Program-made: the position numbers and the translations under genes | Source: Bacillota bacterium | GTDB lineage: Bacteria; Bacillota_I; Bacilli_A; RFN20; CAG-826 | Direction: 5' to 3' | Assembly: GCA_023422095.1 (NCBI GenBank) | Contig: JAEZSD010000014.1 | Location: forward strand, 1-7,136 | Length of the DNA: 7,136 nt | The notes under the pieces: model-generated | The model's database searches: none | Told to the model about the DNA's origin: nothing | Seen by the model: the letters and a program-made list of their open reading frames with translations, nothing else | Shown: piece by piece, positions 1 to 5,381 of the stretch | Numbering within the stretch: position 1 is the first letter of the stretch | How the letters are laid out: every line of letters begins with the position of its first letter

Positions 1-200
1 TTGGGATGCCGTTGTATTAAAAGATTTTTGGCTTCTTCTGCGCGTTGCATATTGCGGCACGCCATGACAATCTGGGCACCTTTAAAAAGCAAAACATCAC
101 AAATAGAAAAACCAATTCCACTATTGGCCCCAGTGACAATAACCTTTTTTCCTTCAAGACTAACTAAATTATCTCTAATGTAGCGATTAATCTTTTTCAT
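1..200 (-). CDS. Short-chain dehydrogenase/reductase, N-terminal part (cut by window edge)
   Basis: Only the first 66 codons are present; the rest lies beyond position 1. The protein opens with a short basic helix (MKKINRYIRDN). It then shows a Rossmann-fold start: a beta strand KKVIVTG, the SDR cofactor loop TGANSGIG (about residues 24-31, the TGxxxGxG motif), a helix, and a second strand IVMACRN. The Arg after strand 2 is the position that commonly marks NADP(H) preference, which is inference here. The catalytic Ser/Tyr/Lys are out of view, so the substrate is unknown. ACRN followed by an Ala/Glu-rich helix resembles the retinol-dehydrogenase/light-dependent-reductase side of the family, but that is only a resemblance. 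The ATG at 200-198 lies inside the end of the upstream CNNM gene (14 bp overlap, shifted frame). An AGAGGA 14 nt upstream is too distant to be a good SD, so translation probably depends on coupling to the upstream gene. Confidence 0.88.
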   Translation of the reverse strand, partial: MKKINRYIRDNLVSLEGKKVIVTGANSGIGFSICDVLLFKGAQIVMACRNMQRAEEAKNLLIQRHP

Positions 201-1500
201 TGACGGCTTCTTTTTCCTCTTCTTTGTCTTTATCGCTGATATTATTGTCAATCACCATAATTTCTCTTGCGGTGTATTGATCAGCTTCCAAGACAATAAA
301 AGTATAATGGAAAAAGTCAAAAGCATCTCCAACTTTCGCAAAGCGATCTAAAATATCTTGGCACAATCCAGATACCGTAGCGTAGTCAGTTTCGTATTCT
401 TCATCAAAATTGATGAGGTCGAAAAAGTCATCGATATTCATCGCTCCATCGACAACAAACTTTCCGTTTCCTTGTTCAACATATTCCTCTTCAATTTCGT
501 CCGTTTCATCAAAAATATCACCGACAATCTCTTCCAGGATATCTTCCATGGTGACAATACCTTCGGTTCCGCCATATTCGTCTTTGATGACAGCAATATG
601 GATTTTGGAGGTTTTAAACTCTCTTAATAAATCCATAACTTGGTGGTTGCGAGGAACAAACAATGGTTCGTAGCATAGTTTTCTAATGTCGATAGTTTCA
701 CCTCTTAAATAGGCCTTTAATAGCAATTTAATAGGCAATATGCCAATGATATTATCAACTGTATCTTGAAAAACAGGAATGCGTGAGTGAATAAAAATGT
801 CTCCATCTTTTAATATCTCGTTAATATCGTCTTCGACATCTATGAAAAAGACATCAACACGAGGGGTCATTATTTCATAGGCCTCAATATCATTTAAATC
901 AATTGCCGAGCGAACAAGTTCAGCTTCGTCTTTTTCCAATTCACCATACTCTTCAATAGTGTCAACCATTTCAGTTAAAACTTCTTCATCGATAATATCT
1001 TCTTCTTTGGATTTTTTTTGGAATAATTTCCCAAACAAAGCAAAGATTTTAGAAATTGGCCAAACAATAGGGAATGTTAGGTATTTAAAGAAGGTAAGAG
1101 GATAAGCAAATAGCAAAGCTAATGAAAAGTTAAATCTCTTACCAATTGCTTTTGGGAAAAATTCACAGAAGATAATCATGAAAATGGTATAAATAATAGG
1201 GGCAAGCGTTGTTGCGAGGTTTCCACTCGAAGTTTGAGTAGCGATTCCCACGCCAATTAAAGTGACGACAGTGGAAGCTCCAATGTTAACAACATTGTTG
1301 CCAAAAAGAATAGAGGAAATGGTGAAATCAAATTCAGTTGCAATTTTTAAAGCAAGTTTAGATCTTCGAACTTTAATGCCTTTATTAATATTTCTTTGCA
1401 GACGATCTTTGTCTACTACTCCATAAACGATATCCGCGCTTGAGAAAAAAGCACTAAAGATGCAAAGAACAGCGAGTATTACGTAATAATACCATTCCAT
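187..1500 (-). CDS. CNNM/CorC-type membrane protein: DUF21, CBS pair and CorC_HlyC domain (paralog A)
   Basis: 437-residue member of the HlyC/CorC (CNNM) family, linked to Mg2+ efflux or divalent-cation homeostasis at the cytoplasmic membrane. Order seen: DUF21 transmembrane domain (about 1-160, hydrophobic segments near 5-22, 62-85, 97-115 and 125-157), acidic helix (166-200), CBS pair (about 205-325, with EIMTPRVDVFFID and HSRIPVFQ), and C-terminal CorC_HlyC domain (about 345-420, with FVVDGAMNIDD and a late AREIMVI strand), then a charged Lys/Glu tail. Family motifs are present: SAFFS (16-20), FGNNVVNIGAS (67-77) and EFFPK (113-117). The usual FFSxxE-T-A segment reads FFSSADIV, so its Glu is Asp. 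ATG 1500 is chosen over an ATG at 1542 because AAGGAG lies 10 nt upstream and the protein then begins just before TM1. It starts 1 nt after the stop of paralog B, so both are surely co-transcribed. Called by family only; ion and direction are not shown by sequence. Confidence 0.93.
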   Translation of the reverse strand: MEWYYYVILAVLCIFSAFFSSADIVYGVVDKDRLQRNINKGIKVRRSKLALKIATEFDFTISSILFGNNVVNIGASTVVTLIGVGIATQTSSGNLATTLAPIIYTIFMIIFCEFFPKAIGKRFNFSLALLFAYPLTFFKYLTFPIVWPISKIFALFGKLFQKKSKEEDIIDEEVLTEMVDTIEEYGELEKDEAELVRSAIDLNDIEAYEIMTPRVDVFFIDVEDDINEILKDGDIFIHSRIPVFQDTVDNIIGILPIKLLLKAYLRGETIDIRKLCYEPLFVPRNHQVMDLLREFKTSKIHIAVIKDEYGGTEGIVTMEDILEEIVGDIFDETDEIEEEYVEQGNGKFVVDGAMNIDDFFDLINFDEEYETDYATVSGLCQDILDRFAKVGDAFDFFHYTFIVLEADQYTAREIMVIDNNISDKDKEEEKEAVNEKD

Positions 1501-1501
1501 A

Positions 1502-2578
1502 TTACTTTTTCTCCTTGGGAGTGTTTGGCTCACCGATACCACTCACTAATTCTTCTAGGACATCTTCCATGGTCACCATGCCAACCATCTTATGATCTTT
1601 ATCTCGCACAATAGCGATATGACTATGATTCTTTTTAAACCCATTAAAAAGGTCATCGATCATAATCGTGTTCGGCACAAAATATGGTTTTGATAATATC
1701 TTTCGGATAGAGACATTGGTATTCTTTGTTATTTCCTTGAAATAAGTTTTAACTATTAGAATGCCAATTATATTGTCGGGTTGTTGATCATAAACAGGAA
1801 TGCGAGAGTAATTAGTATTAAGAAGAATTTCCTTCATTTTGTCGTGCGTTAAAGTATTAATATCTAAAGCAAAGACATCTTTTTTTGGAGTGAGAACTTC
1901 GCGAACATTTGTATCGATAAATTCTAGTGCTGATTGAATGATTTCAGTTTGCTCTTGTTCAAATAAACCATCGCTTGTTGTCTTTTCAATTACGTTTTCA
2001 AAGTCTTCTTCGGTAAATTTGTCATCTGTTTTAACTTTAAATATCTTTTCTATTGTCTTGGTCATCAATTCAAAAATGACTGCAATTGGATATAAAAGAA
2101 TCATAAAAAGATAAACCGGAATAACAACGATATATGAAACAGTATCGGGGATTGCTTTGGCTATTGTCTTAGGAAGAGTATCGCCAAGGATATAGAAAAG
2201 AAAAGTCATACAGATTGAGGAAATCAATGAGACAGTGTCTTTATTTAAACCATATGTGGCTTCAGGCAAAATGAAATTAACAAAAAGAGTTGCCGAAACA
2301 ACTGAAGCAGTAATAGCGACTATATTATTTCCGATAAGGATGGCAGTCAACGCTCGATCGAATCGGTCACAAACTTTTAGCAGAAGTTTGGCGGTTTTGC
2401 TTCCGTTGTCTGCTTTGATTTGAATTTTGAAACGGTTACAACAAGATAACGCTGTTTCACTAGCAGAAAAGAAGAAGCTGCCAATAAGACATATTGCAAT
2501 TATAAGCCACGACAGAGGCACATCCATTCGATGACCACATCCATTCCGAACAATTTGTTCCGTTAAGAATGTTAACAT
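1502..2578 (-). CDS. CNNM/CorC-type membrane protein lacking the CorC_HlyC domain (paralog B)
   Basis: 358 residues from ATG 2578, or 341 from the in-frame ATG at 2527. It has the DUF21 transmembrane domain (hydrophobic segments near 22-43, 75-104, 117-132 and 146-170) with SETAL (40-44), IGNNIVAITAS (82-92) and GDTLPK (132-137). A CBS pair follows (about 225-345, with REVLTPKKDVFALD, YSRIPVYDQQPDNIIGIL and a final GMVTMEDVLEELV). It then stops about 13 residues after CBS2, so the roughly 80-residue CorC_HlyC domain of most family members and of paralog A is absent. The stop is a clean TAA followed after 1 nt by paralog A, so this is an intact short form and not a frameshift. The usual Glu before PK is Asp here. 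Neither possible start has a good SD: 2578 has only GAG at 8 nt, and 2527 gives the family's usual short N-terminus before TM1. Presumed partner of paralog A in ion transport or sensing (inference). Confidence 0.92.
   Translation of the reverse strand: MLTFLTEQIVRNGCGHRMDVPLSWLIIAICLIGSFFFSASETALSCCNRFKIQIKADNGSKTAKLLLKVCDRFDRALTAILIGNNIVAITASVVSATLFVNFILPEATYGLNKDTVSLISSICMTFLFYILGDTLPKTIAKAIPDTVSYIVVIPVYLFMILLYPIAVIFELMTKTIEKIFKVKTDDKFTEEDFENVIEKTTSDGLFEQEQTEIIQSALEFIDTNVREVLTPKKDVFALDINTLTHDKMKEILLNTNYSRIPVYDQQPDNIIGILIVKTYFKEITKNTNVSIRKILSKPYFVPNTIMIDDLFNGFKKNHSHIAIVRDKDHKMVGMVTMEDVLEELVSGIGEPNTPKEKK
1511..1516 (-). promoter_or_regulatory. Shine-Dalgarno site setting the start of CNNM paralog A
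   Basis: AAGGAG sits 10 nt before ATG 1500, inside the last codons of the upstream CNNM gene. It decides the start, because the in-frame ATG at 1542 would overlap the upstream gene by 41 bp and has no comparable site. Confidence 0.7.
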
Positions 2579-2591
2579 ATAACAAGCTCGC

Positions 2592-2632
2592 GCGCAAATA
2601 TTTGTATGTATAACATTAAGAATTATTCGCGC
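2592..2632. repeat. Imperfect inverted repeat around the cnnm operon promoter
   Basis: GCGCAAATA (2592-2600) is mirrored by TATTCGCGC (2624-2632), 8 of 9 bases matching, with 23 bp between and the candidate -10 box in the middle. An AGCT lies outside each arm (2585-2588 and 2637-2640). GC-rich arms stand out in AT-rich surroundings. This could be an operator, but no regulator is known from the window. Confidence 0.35.
2607..2615 (-). promoter_or_regulatory. Candidate extended -10 promoter for the cnnm-cnnm-SDR operon
   Basis: The minus strand reads TGTTATACA, a TGn extended -10 with four of six -10 bases matching. It lies just downstream of the terminator that ends the previous unit. No good -35 is visible at 16-18 nt. 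Expected start near 2600, giving a leader of about 22 nt to ATG 2578 or about 73 nt to ATG 2527. Confidence 0.4.
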
Positions 2633-2640
2633 ATACAGCT

Positions 2641-2665
2641 AAATAAAAAGCCGTCTAAGACGGCT
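2641..2665 (-). terminator. Intrinsic terminator after the unassigned membrane protein gene
   Basis: On the minus strand AGCCGTC-TTA-GACGGCT forms a 7-bp GC-rich stem with a 3-nt loop, followed by TTTTATTT. It lies 26 bp after the stop codon at 2692 and separates this gene from the cnnm operon. Confidence 0.88.
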
Positions 2666-2691
2666 AAATATCGGACAAACGGAAGAAATAA

Positions 2692-4251
2692 TTAATCTTC
2701 TTCAAGCGCTTTTTTTGCTTTATCTTTCGCGGCAACTTTCAACTCTTTAACCCAGTTTACATTACCGATTTCGCCTTGCTCTAAGGCATCGTTTTCCATA
2801 ACCGTTTGAATCAACTCTTTGCATCGCTTCATCGATAAACCAGATTTGACCTTAAAGACAAGAGGAATTTCAGCATAAATAGCTTTGTTTCCCGCGTCTT
2901 GAACTGGAATGGTTGAATCTTTGTAATCATCAGGATTGAGGGCAAAATACAATTTTAAGCTCTTTCCCGCAATGGTTAATTTAATATAGGTCTTGCGGTG
3001 AAGACGGAAAGTATCGCCAGAAGAAGAAACACGTGATTTTACACCATATGATAGGATCTCATTTTTTATCGCGTTGTAATTGGCCTGCATATCTTTTTCG
3101 GCCTTAAGCATTCTCTCTTCAAAAGGAATGCGAATAATTGGAGCTTTAGGGGCAACCGGTTCTTCCACAACAGGGGACGGAACTGGTTGTACAGCCACTG
3201 GAGCGGGAATAACAACAGCTTCGGGTTGAAGTACTGGTGCTGGGGCAGGAGCTGCTTCAACTTTTTCAACTACCGGTGCAGGTGCTGGTTTAGCAACTTC
3301 AGCAACAGTTGGAACTGGTGCTGGGGCAGGGGCAGGAGCAGGATGAGATATTGGTTCAACATTTTGTGGAATTGGAGACATACCATTTCCGAAATATTGA
3401 ACAATTAATGGTCCGCCAAAAGTGGCACCAACAATACTATGATTATCAGTCGTTGGGCGAGCTTCTTGCTTTGGTTGTTGAGCATTATTGCGAGCAATCT
3501 CATCGCGAACGATATCGCGAATCATCGCGGCTAATTCCTTTGGATCAATTGGTTCTTGAACAGGGGCGGGAGCTGGTGCGGGAATGACTTCAGGAACAGC
3601 TTCTGGCTCTGGTTCTATTTCCGGCTCTGGTTCAGGAATAAAAACTGGAATAGGCTCGGCAGATAAATCTTCATATTCAATGGGATCGGCAGGAGCGCTT
3701 AGAGCTTCAATTTTATCCGAATCCAAATTTTCTTTATTTTCATCGGATGCTTCAGCTGGGAATAATTCATCCGATTCTTGAATCGCTTTTCTTGAAAAAA
3801 CGATAGACAAACAATCTAAGGTAATCACAAATACGAAATATAAACCGCTTAATATAACGATGGCGTACGTCCCAATTACAACAGCGATTACAGAAGAAGC
3901 AAAATCAATAAATACGTTTCCATTAGCAAGAATGCTGGCTACCATTACTCCAAGAAGAGCGATAGCAAAGGAAAAAATTGCACAAACAATTTTTAGACCA
4001 ATGTGTTTTTTGATTAAGATGAGGCTAAGGACCATTAAGGCAATACCTATAACAATGGAAGCGTAAAAAATAATTCCACTAATTAGGACACCGAAAGTAG
4101 CAGCCTCAGGTAGATAGGTAGTAAAAATTGCTCCCCAAGCGGTGGGATCATTTAATGCAACTTGAGTGATTATCGTGCCGACGGCTCCGCCAAAAAATAA
4201 AGCGGTGAAAATACTCAAAATAACGAATAAAACTTTGAAACTCTTTTTCAT
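2692..4251 (-). CDS. Unassigned four-helix membrane protein with Pro/Ala/Glu-rich linkers and a conserved-looking C-terminal domain
   Basis: 519 residues of unknown function. Four hydrophobic segments at about 7-29, 52-80, 87-109 and 118-151 form an N-terminal membrane domain; the first follows MKKSFK and could also be a signal anchor. Then come an acidic, Pro-rich linker (157-235, with PEPEPEIEPEPE and APAPAPV), a short charged amphipathic helix (237-256, KELAAMIRDIVRDEIARNNA), a second Pro/Ala/Val linker (294-370), and a compact mixed domain (about 376-505) with NEILSYGVKSR, TYIKLTIAGKSLKLYFALNP and a closing basic helix. From memory, a similar C-terminal segment occurs in hypothetical proteins of Clostridia and Bacilli; I cannot name a family. 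With four TM helices the tail probably faces the cytoplasm (inference). The start is firm: GGAGGA lies 6 nt before ATG 4251. The gene stands alone, ending in a terminator. The Pro/Ala linkers make the DNA locally GC-rich; this reflects amino-acid content and is not evidence of transfer. Confidence 0.85.
   Translation of the reverse strand: MKKSFKVLFVILSIFTALFFGGAVGTIITQVALNDPTAWGAIFTTYLPEAATFGVLISGIIFYASIVIGIALMVLSLILIKKHIGLKIVCAIFSFAIALLGVMVASILANGNVFIDFASSVIAVVIGTYAIVILSGLYFVFVITLDCLSIVFSRKAIQESDELFPAEASDENKENLDSDKIEALSAPADPIEYEDLSAEPIPVFIPEPEPEIEPEPEAVPEVIPAPAPAPVQEPIDPKELAAMIRDIVRDEIARNNAQQPKQEARPTTDNHSIVGATFGGPLIVQYFGNGMSPIPQNVEPISHPAPAPAPAPVPTVAEVAKPAPAPVVEKVEAAPAPAPVLQPEAVVIPAPVAVQPVPSPVVEEPVAPKAPIIRIPFEERMLKAEKDMQANYNAIKNEILSYGVKSRVSSSGDTFRLHRKTYIKLTIAGKSLKLYFALNPDDYKDSTIPVQDAGNKAIYAEIPLVFKVKSGLSMKRCKELIQTVMENDALEQGEIGNVNWVKELKVAAKDKAKKALEED
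3233..3330. repeat. Pair of 17-bp direct repeats in the Pro/Ala linker coding region
   Basis: ACTGGTGCTGGGGCAGG occurs at 3233-3249 and again at 3314-3330, 81 bp (27 codons) apart and in the same reading frame of the minus-strand gene. Each copy encodes an APAPAP-type stretch. In-frame recombination between the copies would shorten the linker without breaking the gene. Confidence 0.7.
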
Positions 4252-4340
4252 AAAAAGTCCTCCAGATAACTATATTATTAACGGGCGAACTCTAAAAAAC
4301 AATTCTTTTTATAAAAAGATTAGCAAATCTCGGTTATTTT

Positions 4341-5204
4341 TTACAATTTTCTGGTTTTTGCAATAATTTTGATGTGGTTTCTGAGCACTTTGATCTCAAC
4401 TTTTTGGGCCACTAATTCTTCGCCATCAATATCCCAAGAACACACCTTATCCATGTTGATATAGGCCTCGTTAAAGGCAAATTTATGAACTTTTCTTGGG
4501 CGAAAAAAGAATCTGAATAAGCCATTAAACCACCCTTTGCTGGTATACATTAAATCAGCTAGTCCATCATCCAATTTTGCTTGGTTATTGATTTTAAAGC
4601 CGGCCATGAATCGAGAATTCAACACCAATAAGAAGGGGGCAAAAAAGCAAAATGGTGTTTGATTGTCTAAAGATATTTCTCCTTGGACGGAATCCTTTCT
4701 CGCTAAAGATTTTAAGGCCAATTCATAGTATGACAAGACATGAAAACGCTTCTTTTTAATAGCTTTTACCCTATAAGGAATATCAGAAAAAGTCCCCACC
4801 GAAAGACTAAAAACAGCGTAGTGATTATTAACTTTGAAAATATCGACTTCTTGGATGAAACCTTTACTAATTATTTTTAACGAATGACCGATGTTTCTGG
4901 TATATCCAAAATTTTTGCTTGCGTCGTTAAGCGTTCCACACGGTATTATTCCTAAAACTGGTCGATATTCATGGCTTGATAAGGCATTAACAACATGATG
5001 AAATGTTCCATCCCCACCTGCAAAAACTAAAAGATCATAAGCATATAAAGGATTTTTTAAAACCTCATAAAGTTGATATAGATCTACGCAATAACGGTAC
5101 TCTACAGATGATGAAATAATTGATAATTCATGATTTATATATTCAACTTGTCGTTGAGTTAGTCCTTTTCCGCTTGAAGGATTATATATAAAGAGTGTTT
5201 TCAT
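4341..5204 (-). CDS. Diacylglycerol kinase-family lipid kinase (YegS/DgkB-like)
   Basis: 287 residues, the normal length for the soluble bacterial DAG-kinase/YegS family, which moves phosphate from ATP to a lipid such as diacylglycerol at the inner face of the membrane. Motifs in order: NPSSGKG (8-14), the nucleotide-binding GGDGT (63-67), GTLND (90-94, the family's GTxND), LDDGLADL (211-218, the catalytic/metal-binding DDG segment) and DIDGE (258-262). All hallmark residues are present, so it should be active. The substrate is not determined by sequence; DgkB-like recycling of diacylglycerol from lipoteichoic-acid synthesis is one option, another lipid the alternative. The start at 5204 gives MKTLFIYNPSSG, the exact family N-terminus, yet there is no SD and a TATAAT ends 6 nt before the ATG, so translation is probably leaderless. 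Upstream is a tRNA-Glu terminator. The next gene follows after 89 bp; no convincing terminator lies between. Confidence 0.92.
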   Translation of the reverse strand: MKTLFIYNPSSGKGLTQRQVEYINHELSIISSSVEYRYCVDLYQLYEVLKNPLYAYDLLVFAGGDGTFHHVVNALSSHEYRPVLGIIPCGTLNDASKNFGYTRNIGHSLKIISKGFIQEVDIFKVNNHYAVFSLSVGTFSDIPYRVKAIKKKRFHVLSYYELALKSLARKDSVQGEISLDNQTPFCFFAPFLLVLNSRFMAGFKINNQAKLDDGLADLMYTSKGWFNGLFRFFFRPRKVHKFAFNEAYINMDKVCSWDIDGEELVAQKVEIKVLRNHIKIIAKTRKL

Positions 5205-5210
5205 ATATTG

Positions 5211-5219
5211 ATTATAGCA
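5211..5219 (-). promoter_or_regulatory. Extended -10 promoter of the lipid kinase, giving a leaderless mRNA
   Basis: The minus strand reads TGCTATAAT, a perfect -10 hexamer with the TGn extension. Only CAATAT separates it from ATG 5204, so a start 7 nt after the -10 falls on the A of the ATG. The expected -35 position lies within the tRNA terminator and shows no match (AAAGCT at 17 nt), which fits an extended -10 promoter. Confidence 0.72.
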
Positions 5220-5227
5220 AAAAGAAG

Positions 5228-5255
5228 AAAAAAAGCTTTGAGTTTGCTCAAAGCT
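5228..5255 (-). terminator. Intrinsic terminator after tRNA-Glu
   Basis: The minus strand reads AGCTTTGAG, loop CAAA, CTCAAAGCT (9-bp stem), then seven T. It starts 13 nt after the tRNA CCA end and closes the gltX/tRNA unit just before the lipid kinase promoter. Confidence 0.92.
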
Positions 5256-5268
5256 AATTAAGATTTTT

Positions 5269-5343
5269 TGGTGATCCCACCGGGAATCGAACCCGGGATT
5301 AGACCTTGAGAGGGTCTCGTCTTAACCGCTTGACCATGGGACC
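5269..5343 (-). tRNA. tRNA-Glu (anticodon CUC)
   Basis: 75 nt including an encoded CCA. Acceptor GGTCCCA pairs with TGGGATC (one G-U), discriminator A. The D arm has GTCAAGCGGTTAAGAC, as in bacillar tRNA-Glu. The anticodon stem AGACC/GGTCT closes the loop CTCTCAA, putting CTC at positions 34-36, which reads GAG. The variable loop is 4 nt, as in tRNA-Glu, and the T arm is CCGGG-TTCGATT-CCCGG. All stems are intact. CUC is the less common Glu isoacceptor: UUC alone can read both GAA and GAG, so a UUC copy must exist elsewhere to read GAA. It lies 33 bp downstream of the gene for its presumed synthetase and has its own terminator. Confidence 0.95.
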
Positions 5344-5346
5344 AGT

Positions 5347-5368
5347 GAGAGTATTATATAACACTCTC
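5347..5368. repeat. 22-bp near-perfect palindrome between gltX and tRNA-Glu
   Basis: Arms GAGAGT (5347-5352) and ACTCTC (5363-5368) are perfect, and the inner AT-rich part also pairs, with 10 of 11 positions matching overall. It covers the candidate tRNA -10 box. There is no T tract on either side, so it is not a typical terminator; it may be a processing hairpin in a gltX-tRNA transcript or an operator. Confidence 0.6.
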
Positions 5369-5381
5369 TTAATAAATTAAA
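5353..5381 (-). promoter_or_regulatory. Candidate promoter for tRNA-Glu
   Basis: A perfect TATAAT (5353-5358 on the minus strand) has TTTAAT 17 nt upstream (5376-5381), which matches three of six -35 bases and overlaps the gltX stop codon. A start near 5346 would place the 5' end just before the tRNA. Cotranscription from gltX is equally possible, since no terminator with a T tract lies between. Confidence 0.5.

Noticed and set aside
358..673. Plus-strand open frames opposite CNNM paralog A
   Set aside because: They are antisense shadows of the conserved CBS and CorC_HlyC coding region, with no SD and no recognisable protein pattern.
1501..1542. Upstream ATG at 1542 for CNNM paralog A, giving 451 residues
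   Set aside because: The extension (MVSVSQTLPRRKSN) overlaps the previous gene and has no SD, whereas ATG 1500 has AAGGAG and begins just before TM1.
2548..2560. LexA/SOS-like palindrome GAACAATTTGTTC near the start of CNNM paralog B
   Set aside because: The bacillar box needs GAAC and GTTC separated by 4 bp, whereas here the gap is 5 bp. It may also lie within coding sequence.
3233..3650. Local GC rise and repeats in the membrane protein gene as a sign of transfer or a repeat array
   Set aside because: The composition follows from Pro, Ala and Glu codons in the linkers; flanking coding sequence is like the rest of the window, and the repeat spacing is not regular.
3187..3781. Several plus-strand open frames opposite the Pro/Ala-rich linker (3187-3408, 3309-3587, 3584-3781)
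   Set aside because: They are the complement of Pro/Ala/Glu codons, giving Trp/Gly/Ser-rich or otherwise low-complexity products, and lie wholly inside a well-supported minus-strand gene.
4304..4319. Palindrome TCTTTTTATAAAAAGA between the lipid kinase and the next gene as a terminator
   Set aside because: The stem is almost all A-T, with only one G-C pair near its base, and the T run starts several bases later; too weak to call.
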